Shown: positions 10,900-23,541 of the stretch, one piece after another
Position numbering within the stretch: position 1 is the first letter of the stretch
Layout of the letters: each line of letters starts with the position of its first letter
Translations under genes and position numbers: made by a program
Source of the DNA: Alentia gelatinosa
Lineage: Eukaryota; Annelida; Polychaeta; Phyllodocida; Polynoidae
Length of the DNA stretch: 64,000 nucleotides
Direction: 5' to 3'
NCBI GenBank assembly: GCA_950022655.1
Contig: OX465580.1
Coordinates: 101,946,797 to 102,010,796, forward strand
The notes under the pieces: generated by a model
Databases searched by the model: none
What the model saw: only the letters and a program-made list of their open reading frames with translations
What the model was told of the DNA's origin: nothing

Positions 10900-12120
10900 A
10901 TCTCAGTATAGACCGCTCCGAGGTTTCTAGTAGCACTGGCATTAGGTAATATCTGAACTAAATATGAGAAGCACTGCCAATAGGGTTGGGGTGCGGTTTT
11001 TCCGGCATTTTTTTCTTTCTTTGGCACAAAATAGAAGGGCCTTTTGACAAAAGATATTCCGTGCCTTTAGGTGACTGCTATTCTAGCCACGGCCACCATA
11101 TATTTTCCCTATAGTCATTGGGTAATTAGGTTAGTTGGGAGTCCCCACCTCTCTAGCCTTGGCGATAGGGCAATACCTTCCTATGCACCGCACGGCGGAA
11201 GCCATGTGGCTTCATGAGAGAGAGCCAGGGAAGAGAGAAAGAGAGAGAGATTCAAGATGACTTTTTGAACAATAGGTATTAATATTTATTGATCAATATC
11301 AACAACTGGAATATTTCGATAACATGTTGAATTACATGCCAGTACATTGTTACATTCTTCTCTGTAGGCATCTCTCAAAAGATGGCGCCGCCAATAGGTT
11401 TAACCTGGTTGGGGTCTATAAGGGTATAGGCAAGAAAGTCTCCTCCGTGTAGACCTTAGTCTGCTGTCACAGTAACATCAGGCGGCCGTATAACCCGGCA
11501 GGTCAGCCATTCTCCAGGTGGCACAATGCTCCGCGCATCCTCCGCCCATCAACCAATTACCTGGCCTTTCTCACCTGACAAAGCCGCCTACTTTGTTCCC
11601 CACAGCAGTGTCCTGTTACCCCTCCCACCCCACCCCTGCCCACCCGTACCACCGCCTATGGGGCTGCACAGCGATGCACACTGCACCCCTCCTCACCTGG
11701 CCCTGCCGATTGCAATGTGCAATGACCCGTGGCTAATCACGGCCTGTGATCCATTAAACTCTGCTGTGGTATTGGATAATCCATCAAAGGCTGCAATCCC
11801 GGCCCCTCTTCCCGTCTACCAACCCCCGTCCCCATCGCGACCTCCAGGAGACAGGGAGTTTAGATGCAGCATGAGAGAAGATAGGACCCTCCTTGACATG
11901 CTATAAAAGACTGCACATGCGCACAAAAAGAACGGAAGTGGTAGCATGGGTGGGGTTGTGGGGAGATGAGGTGGAATTGCGGTGGGTGTGGTCGCCGCTA
12001 GCAGTGATTGCCCAGCATGCTGAAATGATTTTACTTTGTACCTCTAGCCAATCAGAACCCATGACACATGTGAGTTTTAAAAGGACGAGCTTGCACGAGT
12101 TCTCCCACATGTTGGATCTA
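10900..12120. other. GC-mixed DNA, no gene recognised
   Basis: A short AG-rich run lies at 11218-11250. AAGATGGCGCCGCC at about 11379-11392 resembles a YY1 site. A C-rich island at 11510-11880 has two overlapping open frames (72 and 126 codons) but no domain, and its proline-rich translation reflects composition. Confidence 0.5.
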
Positions 12121-12124
12121 TTGA

Positions 12125-12151
12125 AGGTCAACCAGAGGTCAATGGGGGTCA
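12125..12151 (+). promoter_or_regulatory. Perfect DR5 plus overlapping DR4
   Basis: Three half-sites lie in the same orientation: AGGTCA (12125-12130), AGGTCA (12136-12141) after the 5-bp spacer ACCAG, and GGGTCA (12146-12151) after the 4-bp spacer ATGG. The first pair is a textbook DR5 (RAR/RXR type). The second is a DR4 sharing its middle half-site. It lies 2.1 kb from the other perfect DR5 of the window, at 9973. Confidence 0.5.
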
Positions 12152-15060
12152 AAGCTGCTGTGATTGTAGAAAACAAAAATATTGCCATGGCTACTACTTC
12201 TCCTTGACCACAGAATTATTAAAAGCTGGATCTGTAAATGATAGTAGGTCATATCTCAACCGTAGTTATAAAAGAAAAATAGGCACGCGATCATCAAAAC
12301 CTAGCCAGATGTAGCAAGACAACCAAATCGTGACCAATCTCGCTATATCTTGTGTATCGGTGGAATCAGCAATTAAATATATCACAACCGCATCTGCATT
12401 TATTGCATCTATTATTGTATCGGTCCATATTGTATGAATTGTTACGCTGTCCGGGAAGCTATATTTCTCTTCAGGTAGTACCAACTGGTCGGATCATATC
12501 AGGACGATATGCATTATGTGAAATGATGTGCAAATTCGCACATTTTTGCCTATGTGTCGTAGGGTGTCGCGGTGGTGGAGCACCAAAACATACACCCGAC
12601 ACCGCATGGCTACGTTTTGCGACAACGGAGGTACGATACATTGCGACACTGTAAGATATTATAAGATATACCAAGATATATCACGACAAATCCATTGTGC
12701 TGGTGGAATGAGCCCTTTAGAGTGACAATTAATTGCAGATTTTAGATGGATTAAAAAGATTAGAGAAAAAAAATCAAAGGTGTGATTGAATAAATCGATA
12801 GAACACAAAACACACGTCTACACTAGAGGCTTTTAATGATAAAAAATAAATCATGCTATTGCATGGAAATACTTGCAATTCCTTCCCCTCCAGAGATTCT
12901 GAACGGACAAAAAATTATACATTAGAGATTCTGGCGCCAGAGATGATGTGCCCAGTTTTGAACCATGACCTTCATCGTGTCCTTTGCAAGGAAACTATAT
13001 TTCAAAGACATGGCACACACCAGGGAGCCAGGGGACGGCGAATATGATAATAAAGGTGCCTGGTATAAAGGCTACAGGTGACTCTGTATAACGTAGTCTT
13101 CTGACAAGACAGTCTGTCGCTCATCATAATATCAATATAGAACCAACAAGAAACACAAGCCGGCCCAAGAACACCTAAAACCTGCGTTTCAAATTCACCC
13201 TCGAGTTATTGACATTCCATGTCCAAGATTAAATTCCATATCCATAGCCCAGGGCCCCGAGTTGGATGTCTTTTGTCATCCGGGTTCCTCGTCTTATTTG
13301 TATACGCTCCAACACGAAATGATGTCCCCTTGAACACGCTGGCCTGGCGTTCCTGACAATATGGCGTTTAAAAAAGAAACACAAATAGATAGACAGATCA
13401 CGAGAGGAAAGAAGTGGAGTTGTGGGGGGGGGGGGGGGGGGGGCAACCAAGGGGCGGAGCTTGGATTTGGTCACGTGACTGCGAGCAAGACAAATACAAA
13501 GTTCACCTTGAATCTGCCCTCCCACGTCTAGGGGGCAGCACCTGTTCTCTAGTCTCGTGCCGTCCACGCGCCCGAGGAGAGGGGCGGCAAAAGCTGTATT
13601 GACAAACCTAAAGCATATATCATATGGGTTAGGCAAATATGGGTCGTTTCTTAGAAGGCTCAGTCCAAGAGGAATAACGAAGAGATGTGATAACTTGAAA
13701 GTTAAATCTTATTTTTCAATGGAAAATACACGAAAGCTCCAACTAAAATGGAATGCACTTGCCATGGGCTAATATGTATTCAAGAACACATATATCAGTT
13801 GAATAACTGGGATTTTATTGCCCTGTTAAAACGATTAAAAAAGCAATTTTGATTGATCCTCCAACGTTGTGATGTTCTAAAGGATGCTCGCATTCTTGCT
13901 GTCTAGGTATTCTGTTTGTTTTTTAAAGGAATATATGTTCAGCAAATATTCTCTGTGGTGTCTGTTTTTCTTTCAAATGGTCTATTGATAAGGTGTTAGG
14001 GATAGTAGCACTGACGTTACATAAATCTTAATAATCCGGGCCTTTTTGTAAGTTTACTAGACGCAACTATCAAGGGGGATTTTGATGGATGGAACGTCCT
14101 GTCTGCAAAGAGACAGGATCAGGATCCCTCAAAATTGGCCTTTTTCATTTTGGCCAGGTCATCGCACTGGCTGCAACCAAGATGGATAAAATGATTGTAA
14201 TCAGAAATAGAGAATATGAATCTATCATCACAAAATCCTCCCCTGTTTATTCAAGATAAAAGGGTTAGAGGTTAGATGGCCTCTAATAGTTTATGTACAA
14301 TGTACTTAAAAATGACAGAAAAAATGAACAATGTGTTAATAGACTACTATTACTATGGTAATTTAAAACCATGATTTCAACTGCATGATTGTTATATCTG
14401 ACAGAAACAAAGATTTGCTAAAAAATATGTGGGAGTAGTAGGGAGTCAATCTAGTATGATACATTGCTGATTAAATTATACCCCAGTTGTCAACAAATTG
14501 CTCGAACAAAGATGTGAACCTCTTCAATGTTGTGCCTGAATTTTCATCTAAACCTTATTTTCACAGGAGTGTTATTGCTAGGATAGTGTTTTGAAATTCT
14601 AGCTAAATATAATAAACAGAACGTCTATTTCATATTGACGATATCTATATCAGCATTGGTCACGTCAGAGATTACTGTAAGGTATGGGAATAAGGTAAAC
14701 AGAGAATGAAGCAATCTGATATTACCAAATTTGTGGTGGTAACGGGTGAATGACCACCACCTACCCTGGTGTCCCTCTACGTGTAAGGTGAGGTATTCAG
14801 ACAAAACTGACACCACGTCTCGTCCGTTTCACCTTTTCCCCAGAGGCCTTCCCATGGGTGGTCACAGAATATCCTTGTTCCCAGCATAATTAATCATAAG
14901 ATCCACTACTCCCCCACAACCTCATCATACGGACGAGAAAGGTGGAGGGGTGGCGTGGGTGGAGAGGGGTACAGAGACATCCCTCCTGTATCAGATTACC
15001 TGGCTGTCTCACCTGGAGTTACGTGGTGTGTGGGAGCTGGTTGCGTGAGGGCGGCACACA
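12152..15060. other. No gene recognised; contains a 20-G run
   Basis: A homopolymer of 20 G lies at 13424-13443, followed by a GC-richer island to about 13600. A second GC-richer island lies at 14820-15060. The rest is AT-rich. Open frames of up to 135 codons span the poly-G and its complement, so their glycine or proline runs are artefacts. Confidence 0.55.
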
Positions 15061-15071
15061 TCAGAGGACGA

Positions 15072-15105
15072 AGGTCAGAGGTCAAACAGAGGACCATGAA
15101 GGTCA
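15072..15105 (+). promoter_or_regulatory. Perfect DR1 nuclear-receptor element
   Basis: AGGTCA-G-AGGTCA (15072-15084) is a perfect direct repeat spaced by one, the site preferred by HNF4, COUP-TF and RXR-PPAR-type dimers. A third half-site, AGGTCA, follows at 15100-15105. The element sits in a GC-richer island with several ACCTGG/CACCTGG words at about 14990-15020. Confidence 0.45.
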
Positions 15106-16522
15106 ACTCAATGTCAGCCGGGTGCATGGTAGATGTAGGGGATGGACTTGTAAGGTGAAGAACTGGATGCGCCGAGAGGACCTTGATTATTGTGCATGGG
15201 ATTGACACGTCTTAGTCCCTCGACTTTACGTATGTAGAGAGAAATTATGTCTGGGTTAAATGTCGTTAATTCAAGTGTGTGTATTCTCCATTTTTGTTGT
15301 TGAAGAGGTCTTTGACCAGTATGGGATGTTTCTAATCAAGTAGAGGGAGTTATATAGCTATATACACATATGGGTGTACGCAATTTTCAAGCTCCCTGAA
15401 GATTACAGAGACTCGTAATCTCCTGGTTGTAAAAGCAGGAGTTTACTGGAAAGAAGTCCCCAAAACGTCATAGGCCTCTAGCGAGCGAAACGCGAACTAA
15501 TCAACACACGTCACCTATTGCGATATCACTTGTGACCATTAGCGGTAACTTTGCAATTAACATGACCCATAACGGTTATACTTCCAGTTCTGCAATTCGT
15601 CTGTGACAGTTTCTCCGAAATTCCCTTAAAGTCGTCAAAGAATTCTTATCTTGTATTGTTTTGTCCTGTATTTTAGCATGAAATCCATCCTCCGGAGAAC
15701 ATTTAAACATAGCGCAGCAATATGAATTAACTTGCGATTGATTGGAAATCGAAACTTTGTAACAAACTGTTCAACTGCTGTAATGTGACCAGAACCTTGT
15801 GAAATATGTAAATAATAGTGATTCTGATAATTGTTATTAAAAAAAGGTATATGTCATAGTGAAAAATGAAGTATGTAGTATTTTAGACTCAACTGATATT
15901 ATTCTAGACCTTTGACAGACTTATATAACATGTCAGTATATAATGTAATGCAGTTTCCATATATTCATAGTGAAGGGTAATATTTATGATACATCTTTCA
16001 TACATTCATAATGAAATAATGAACATGCTTGTTGGATATGAACATCTTGGAGCTTTTAGTACATTATAGAACAAATGGGTCAGCACTTGTGCATGAGACA
16101 GGCAGTAGTTGGTCAGAGTGAGATTACTACCATGACGGCACACAAATCAGAGTGGCACAACTATGGCAGAATAGTGTAGGACAGTTTGCTGCCCCTGTAT
16201 GGGGAAAACCAGAGCCATTAGGCTTGGCTGTTGTATCAGCCTCTTGGTCATAAAATGATGCGATGTAGCATTTACAGATCTCCCCCTGCTAGCTTATTTA
16301 TAGCAAAATAAATATAAAACATGGTGGAACTATATCTTTCTCGTAAGACTACACCAAATTACCGCCATTTTCGTTAGAGCTGCCACCCCACAGGCAACTA
16401 TATTCACATTAACAATAGGAGGTGCATCGATCTAGTTTCAAATCTTTGAAACTTGTTTCGAGTTTCCAATCTTTGGAAATGTTAGAGCATGGCAATTACT
16501 AGCGACAAACGGTGGTTGATTT
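15106..16522. other. AT-rich stretch, no gene recognised
   Basis: I see no exon, RNA gene, repeat copy or motif cluster that can be supported. Confidence 0.55.
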
Positions 16523-16628
16523 ACACAATATAAACTGGTTTTATATTAAAAGAGCCGCAATCTCCTCGAATCAGACTCTGGTCCTGGGAGATTACGGCCG
16601 CTTGTATCTGAAACCAGTTTTATTGTAC
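16523..16628. repeat. Long imperfect hairpin element
   Basis: The left arm (about 16523-16567) and right arm (about 16586-16628) are inverted copies with indels. They share AAACTGGTTT/AAACCAGTTT outer blocks, a central GCCG/CGGC block and AATCTCC/GGAGATT inner blocks. The loop is about 20 nt and GC-richer than the arms. Total length is about 106 nt, with no coding capacity. A small MITE-like fold-back is the simplest reading. A structured RNA is possible. Confidence 0.55.
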
Positions 16629-18269
16629 ACATATTCCCCCATTTTGTGATGGAAATTTATAATGTTTTACATTTAAATCAATATGGCAGAATACTAGGGT
16701 TATATGACATTTTAACTTTACACAATAGATATCAATTCAATGTGATCAAATAACCCCATGGTTCCACCTCTTTATTTGGGTTAATTTGATAATGATGATA
16801 GGTGAGTGATTTAAAGTCTGATTTACTAATTAACCCCATCCACAAGGTGGACCCTGACACACAAGCCACGAAAAAACACCAAATATTTGTGCAGCATGTA
16901 AACGTTTACCTACGAAACTATGCCAACATATATAATATAATTGATAATGATTATCAATATGGATACTTCGTGTTCAAAATTCAATTTATCTACAGACGTT
17001 GGTGGAAACAATTATAGATTTTCCCCTGTGATTATCACGATGAAAAATATTGAAAATTTTTCCTCCGTGAAAATTAGAAGTTGATGGTGTGATGAGATCT
17101 CTTGGATGAGACGCCGCTCGCGTGTCAGGTAGGTACCCAGTCAGAGGGGCGTCTGCGACATGCCTACATTATAACCCTGTAGGATCATTATTGTCTGAAT
17201 AGCCTCACACCGCCACCCCATCTCCCCACCCAAGAGGTTACCTAGTGCGGCTTATGTGCTTCTTTTAAAGAGCATTCACACCAGACGACGAGCAACGCGA
17301 TTTAGTCACGTGATTAGCAAAGAAAAAAGATCATGTTTGAGCAGACGACAATGGAATAATGTTCTTGTCAAAATGTTTCGTCCGGTTCTAGTCTTTGATG
17401 TTACAATGCAGCTGTGTATGTTTTTGGGGTGTTTTTTCCCCGTCCCATGGAAAACCTTTGGTCAATTCGGTGTGGTGTGAAGTCAGCTTATCTTCACGTG
17501 ATGAGAGTATTTAAAAAAAATCAATTGCTTACTTAACATTTCATACAAAGAAATGATTCAACTGAAAGTTATTTAAAAAAATAACCCATGCGACACAGAA
17601 GGTGATCTTAATTGATAATGACATTGATAATGCTCATTTACATGTAGTCATAACCCCCATATATCTTGTCAACATTGACGAAGTTAAAACCTTTATGACA
17701 GAAATTACCTGGAGGTAAGTGTATCATACATTGGCGGGAGGTTATCAAGAGTTATCCAGGTAAAGTCCGGTAACCTCTTAGCCCGCGCATGCTTACAATC
17801 ACAGCAAGGACCGACCGCCCCAACAGCTCTGTCATCACTCTGGACATTTTCATGTACGGTATTAATGTAAATAATGCAAAGCTCCGCTTGCTGAAATCCA
17901 TATTTGGACCCGCATCAAATCATTGCTATGAATAAGAAGTTACAAAATCATAATTATACATGAAATGTAGATACATTTTGAAAATATAACTAATTGGCAA
18001 AGAGGAGAAGGTCATCGATATGTGAGTTGTACCTACAAATATCATACTTATGCAATTCACAATGTCTCGGTATCGCACATCAATAAAGATTCCATTGCGC
18101 TTATTTTCCAGGTCTGCTGTTTTATCCTGTCTTCGGTAGAAAAAATTTGTATTTAAACGCAATATCTAATCGGCGATCCAATGAATGCGAACTATGGTTA
18201 TTCACTATGTATGAGTTGAAGACAGTTGTAAGGACAGGTAGTTTCGACCCTTTGCATGTACATGGTAAT
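16629..18269. other. No gene recognised
   Basis: AT-rich DNA with a GC-richer patch at 17100-17250. A consensus GTAAGT donor occurs at 17713-17718, but no credible exon body precedes it. Confidence 0.5.
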
Positions 18270-18660
18270 GATATCCAGCACCCAATCAACAGAATTATCT
18301 ATCGCCAACCAAGAGCTAATCATTTGTTATCTTTCAGGACCTAACCACCACTAATCACATCGTATATACCAGAAGCAAATCATTTAAGAAAGTACATCAT
18401 TCATCACTGTACGAATTGGTATCATGTTATTCATTATCAGCCTTTCAGACAAGTATAGCCTTTGGCACTGGCCAATAAGATCAAATTACATATCTTTTAT
18501 CACCAGCCAATCATAGACAAATAGTCTTTATTTATCATCAGGCAATCATAATAAATCACAAGCTATTTCCTACCAAATAGTCCAAGATAATTAAGAAATA
18601 TTCATCATGATCCAACGAATAAAGCCATTGATACCCATCACCACGCCATCAGAACTAAAT
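18270..18660 (+). repeat. Degenerate minisatellite of about 35 bp
   Basis: Successive units begin with CCAAT/CCAAC and end in ATCA(C/T)CAG-like sequence. Two examples are the 35-bp units starting CCAATAAGATCAAATTAC and CCAATCATAGACAAATAG, near 18470-18545. Other units are more diverged (CCAACCAAGAGC upstream; CCAAATAGTCC and CCAACGAATAAAG downstream). Recurring CCAAT/AATCAT words make the block look like a cluster of CCAAT boxes, which may be only a by-product of the repeat. Confidence 0.5.
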
Positions 18661-19260
18661 AAAAAAGTGTAGATTATATTGCGCTCAGCATGTTGCTGAA
18701 CACCATGACCGGCCATGTGAATTGACATTTTCTAAGCTCATCCTCATGTATCTAAGACTTCTCTCACAATCTTCCACCCATAAGTCACACCCCCAATACA
18801 CACGAATATACATACACACTATTTACGCTCTTGCCATCAATAGACAACAAAAGACAGGTCACAATCCCTAGCCCCCTGAAAGAGGAATACCCCTGCCATC
18901 CCCTTTTGCCAAATATTTTAGCAGGTCTCTGCCACCTGTAGAGAGATTGTAAGTCATAATTGCTGCCAGGGGAAGCATTGCGCCCTGCAAGTGACCCCAA
19001 CACAAGATCCCCTCAGCACAAGGGCCTAATCCCTGGAGGCGGCTAGTGCCCCTTTGTCGGCAAACATCAAAAGGGAGCCAGTCTATTGTCTACCTGCCCT
19101 CTTCCCCAACCCATCCAGGGTACCTGGAGGGTGAAGAGGTAGTCCTATTTCCCCCTCCACGTGCTATACCATTGGGAGCTGCCTGCCTTTCCTGCAATCG
19201 CAGCTCACTCCAGTGTACAGGCATGATCTAGTCAACACGCTGCCCGATTGGTGGCGCCTC
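18661..19260. other. No gene recognised; GC-richer toward the right
   Basis: GC content rises from about 18960. Open frames on both strands overlap without a recognisable domain. Confidence 0.5.
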
Positions 19261-19265
19261 GACCG

Positions 19266-19300
19266 TGACCTCTGGCTCGGGGTCGTGACCTCTGAGGTCA
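19266..19300. promoter_or_regulatory. Everted nuclear-receptor repeat (ER3) with extra half-site
   Basis: TGACCT (19286-19291) and AGGTCA (19295-19300), separated by CTG, form a perfect everted repeat with a 3-bp spacer. Another TGACCT lies at 19266-19271. Everted arrangements are used by some RXR heterodimers. The binder here is unknown. Confidence 0.35.
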
Positions 19301-21190
19301 TGCCTGGGTGGCTGCACTGAAGGAGGTGTGTGTATGTGAGGGGGTCAGTGCAATGGCATACACGGCAGGTGCAAATGGATCCTTTGGGATCATCCACTTA
19401 GCGGGAACACTTGAGCAGTTTAACCAGGGGTTTTGTAGCCAACCTCTAGTCACTGATAAGTACTGTACTTCTATAGGCACAAAAGGCAATTTCACCGAAC
19501 CCTACTATCAAAGTCATCACCTGTACATTCTACCCCGCACGTTCCAAAAAGTGACTCATATTCATACTCGTAGGAGCTACTATTTATAGGCGACCCTCCC
19601 CCCCCCCCCCCCCCGCCCAACTAATCCTACAAAAAATGGCTGCTACAGATAGGTGAACTGTATATTCATATAATGTCAAATTGATTATCGTGATTTCTAA
19701 GCAGCTGCTTAGCTATGGCCAAAGGCTTGATATCTCCACAAACCGACCTTTTCTTGATTTTCTTCTTTCCACCTACACCTACAGACAGTAGCATGTAGGC
19801 ACTCATTGAACCCACCTTATTTACAGACTAATTAAAGTAGTTGTGCCCAGTGTTTGGTCTTTAAATTTTAATACCACAAATTGAAATGGGGGACCCTCTC
19901 CTGGTAAATCGAGTGGTCTGTTTAATTACACACACCGTGCTCCACGAAGGAATTGGGGCAATCGGGTGATTTAACTAATAGGCTTACCGCCAGAATTATT
20001 ACACTCAGATGACAGAAAAATATGTTTATGATGGACGCTGTATATTCTGCCACGTGTACAATACATCTTACCAGTTACTGTCCAGAGAAGGCCCTCACCG
20101 TCGGAGCCTAGCTTGAGACTGTTGGAGAAAATTCCTGATCTTTAATAATGCTGATCTTTAATAATTGGCCTTCATTGACTGCTGAAAAGTTTCGGAAGGT
20201 TCCCGTTCCAGGGAGTATTGATGACACATCGATAGAATTTGAATTTCACGGGAGATCGATCAGTGGTCGATAATCTGGTAGACTTTTGCACTGACGCCAA
20301 TCAGATTTAATTCCCACTTTAACCTGCCTTTACCCCATCCGTAAGAGCCTCATTTCCTGTGATCAAATAAATAACCGTGGTTTCTGTAAGGGAGCAGTGG
20401 AGCCTACCATTGTTATCTCCCTGATAGCATACAGGCTTGTATGTCAACAAAGTCAGTGAATACGAAGATAGAAGTTTGCCTATCAACCGGTCGCTTGGTC
20501 AAGTAGTGTTAAGGGTGCTGGGAGAGCCCCTCTCATCTTATCTCCTTCCGCTGACAAGGCTTTATGTGCTGTACAATGCAATATTCCATTCCTCCTCTAG
20601 TTTCTCTATTGAGGAATATAATATATACAATGCTCGCTCCAGTCTGGCCCTCTGTATTCCTAATGATCTCAAGATCAAAATGAACATCGATTTGCAATAA
20701 ACTCATTTCTCTCCTACATTGACAACCAGCGAATTAATAATTCAATGAAAAACATCTATTTCACATTCCTTTGACAATGGTGTATTCACCAAAATACATA
20801 AACCGTCTTCATCCATCTTTTGCTGCTATTAGTGCATAGCAGTTTCCGAATTAGAGAAACTTTCCTTTAAAAACATGTTATATTTTTTAATAATAATATG
20901 TTTGTTTTTGTGAGGCTGTTTTTATCTTGTCAACTGCATCTGTGACGTGCTTCAAGCTACGTTTATTTCCCCCCACTTTTATCTTAGATTTTCGTTTATA
21001 TTACCTTTAACTTTTGTTTATATTATTTCTACAGGTTTTTTGCATCTTTGCCCTCTGTGGTACATCCCTTTGAGTGGGGCGGCCGCGGGCAGTGGGAGGC
21101 GTGCGGCGTGCTGGGGGAGGCACGCGTGCGGCGCGTGGCGACAGGATGTCCTGATAGGAGAACTAGACCTCATCTGATCCCACTCCTCCG
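19301..21190. other. No gene recognised; poly-C run and short tandem repeat
   Basis: A run of 17 C lies at 19598-19614. CTGATCTTTAATAATG at 20135-20150 is tandemly repeated at 20151-20166 with one change. A strongly GC-rich patch with many CpG lies at about 21070-21240, preceded by pyrimidine-rich DNA. It has the look of a small CpG island, but no promoter or exon was identified. Confidence 0.5.
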
Positions 21191-21197
21191 ATCCACC

Positions 21198-21215
21198 CAC
21201 CTGTACCGGCAGGTG
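21198..21215. promoter_or_regulatory. E2-box dyad
   Basis: CACCTG and CAGGTG are arranged as an inverted pair with a 6-bp centre (TACCGG), so the 18-bp site is a near-perfect dyad. It sits in the CpG-rich patch. Compare the tighter dyad at 37830-37843. Confidence 0.35.
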
Positions 21216-23477
21216 CGCGGGCCTTCTTTGAAGTAGGCCGCTTCCCCCAAACCCCCATCAGCTTCCCTCCCGTCCACTGTATAGGCCCCCACCCAGCCCT
21301 ATCTACATGGTGATCGACCGCCAGTCACCTAGTTTTTGGATCCCTGGGGGCACCACAGAGGATCAATTTAGGATCCAACCTGCTGGTGTTTAACCAGCCA
21401 TACTCACCACCCTCCCTATACCCTACCTACTCCCATACATGCCTGGAGACTGGCGTATTGACATTCAGGAGGAGTGTTCGCCTACAGGTGCGCACATGCG
21501 CATCGCCTAGCTTATAGGCCACTACAATGTAAGGTACTTAATACTGATGCATTGACATTTTACGGGATATACCGGAGAGAAATTTAACATATTACACTAC
21601 TCTAGAAAGCACTAAGTGGCCTCTGCCCTTCACTCCTAATGAACCTTTTGTAGGGAGGTATTACCTAAAATTGAATAGCCTCTGAATCGATTGAGTTATC
21701 GGGAATGGATTTGGGTTTATTCGCATATTTAAGACCCTGTTCCAATGGTAAACGTACATATGCATATTCATTATGTATTTTTCCTCATCAAATTCAGGAA
21801 TGTTACCAATGTAAAGGTGTTGTCATTTCCCAAAAAGTATCAGGGTTCCCCCTTTTTATGTTGACAGTGCACATCACAGGGAATTTTCGGAACGTATATC
21901 TGTTATCAATATCTTATTTGTAATAGTGCGTCCTATCATACCCCTGTAATGTGGTCAAACTGACATACAGTAAAGAGTGTATACGTCCTTTAAAAGAAGC
22001 TGTATTATAAAACTCGAGATATTGCTATCCCGCCTCAGTATATGGGAAGGTACAAATGACACACATTACACATACTGATGTGTCAATAACGTGATAAATC
22101 ACAAATTATTACAACAAGTACAATTAATTCCGGCTTTTGTTCTTGGCCTGTTTGAGCGGGGAGGTAAAGTAATATCAGGTCATGCTCTATGCATTTATAT
22201 TCTGATGATATCCTGTCCAATTCCTCCCTTTTTTATCACTGCCTTATAAGAGTCGCAAAACAGGTCCCTTGTATCCTTTTACATACCCACAAGTGGGAAT
22301 ACCAATGAAGCCCTTGCAGAGATCGGGTATGTTCTACACATACTTGCTGTAAATATTCATGTATTGCTAAAATAAATGCCATCCGTATAACAGTAAAGAC
22401 TTGCCACGACGTGCATGAGTATAACTTCCTTTGACGAACTGCAACTTTCATAGATTCTTCTATCGCCATGGCTTCTTCGTGTTGAGAGGATGGGGCCAGC
22501 CGTCAGCTTGGAGTGGCTTATAGCGTGACTCCATGGCGTGGTGGTAAGGCGGGCTCAGGGAGGCTCCTCAGACAGCATAAATCACCTGCCCACCACCCAG
22601 ACAACTACCCCCCTCCACCGTCACATGGTCGGGTTACATCAAACATCTATCTCTATAGCAACAGGTGGGATCCGCACAAACACCCCTATTGACGTCACTG
22701 AAAGGAGCACGCGCGACGCCACCACGTCATTAAACCAGCTCGTCACGTGTCATAGGACTCGCCAAAATATTATATAAAACAAAAAAATCACAAAAATGGT
22801 TGACTAATGACTGGTCAATGCATGTCATATAGACACTAATCTCACAGTAAGACAAGAACCCTTTCTAGAAATATGCCAATTTGCGGAGCCCTGAGCAGAT
22901 AATGTGTGAAATTACTAAGGATTATGCGGGTAGATATTGTCAAGGTTGATTAGTGTGGTCCTCCAATTTCGAATTCGCAATGATGCGATTGTTAACAAGA
23001 CACTTTTTAGGTGGAGCATTGTGCATGTGAAGAGATTTTAAATAATTGATTATAGCTATGAAGCAGCAGAGGTTCTAGTCTTTGAACTGAGCTTATAAGT
23101 ATATGATTCAAAAAGTTATACATGTGTAAACTAGGGTAATCTTACTACAACCCTCATACGTCTTTAGTGTCAATGAAAAACAAAGAAACAGAAGAAAACT
23201 AGTGTAGAGACGAGTATAAGCGTGAGGGGAGGGCCTGTTTGTGCTTTGGTAATGCATTGAGAGGAGGATGTGTGGAGTTGGGGATGGAATGGTCTATTAA
23301 GGGATGAGATGAGGCGGGAGGGTGGTGTCTGGGTCTACCTATCTACAAGCAGGTGTCACATGCTCCCAGCCTCAATAGGGATCCAACTTCCATAATAACC
23401 CTTCACAAGCACCCGCCCCCGAGAAGGCACGCTTTCCTCGCCACGGGGCATGACGATCTCAAGTCGGACCCAGTTTA
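21216..23477. other. No gene recognised
   Basis: AT-rich DNA alternates with GC-richer islands at 21240-21490, 22490-22760 and from about 23230. A CAGGTG next to a GCGCACATGCGCAT word at about 21485-21505 resembles an NRF1-type palindrome. No exon or repeat family was recognised. Confidence 0.5.
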
Positions 23478-23541
23478 AGGTCACGCTCCACTTGACCTTG
23501 GCAACGACCACGTGGGTGACCTTCAGGGGTCAATAAGGTCA
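23478..23541. promoter_or_regulatory. Five nuclear-receptor half-sites including a DR3
   Basis: AGGTCA (23478), TGACCT (23493), TGACCT (23517), GGGTCA (23527) and AGGTCA (23536) occupy 64 bp. The last two form GGGTCA-ATA-AGGTCA, a DR3 of the VDR/RXR type. A CACGTG E-box lies between the second and third half-sites. Confidence 0.45.

Noticed and set aside
17713..17718. Splice donor GTAAGT after CTGGAG
   Set aside because: A single consensus donor without a credible exon body or acceptor is expected repeatedly by chance.
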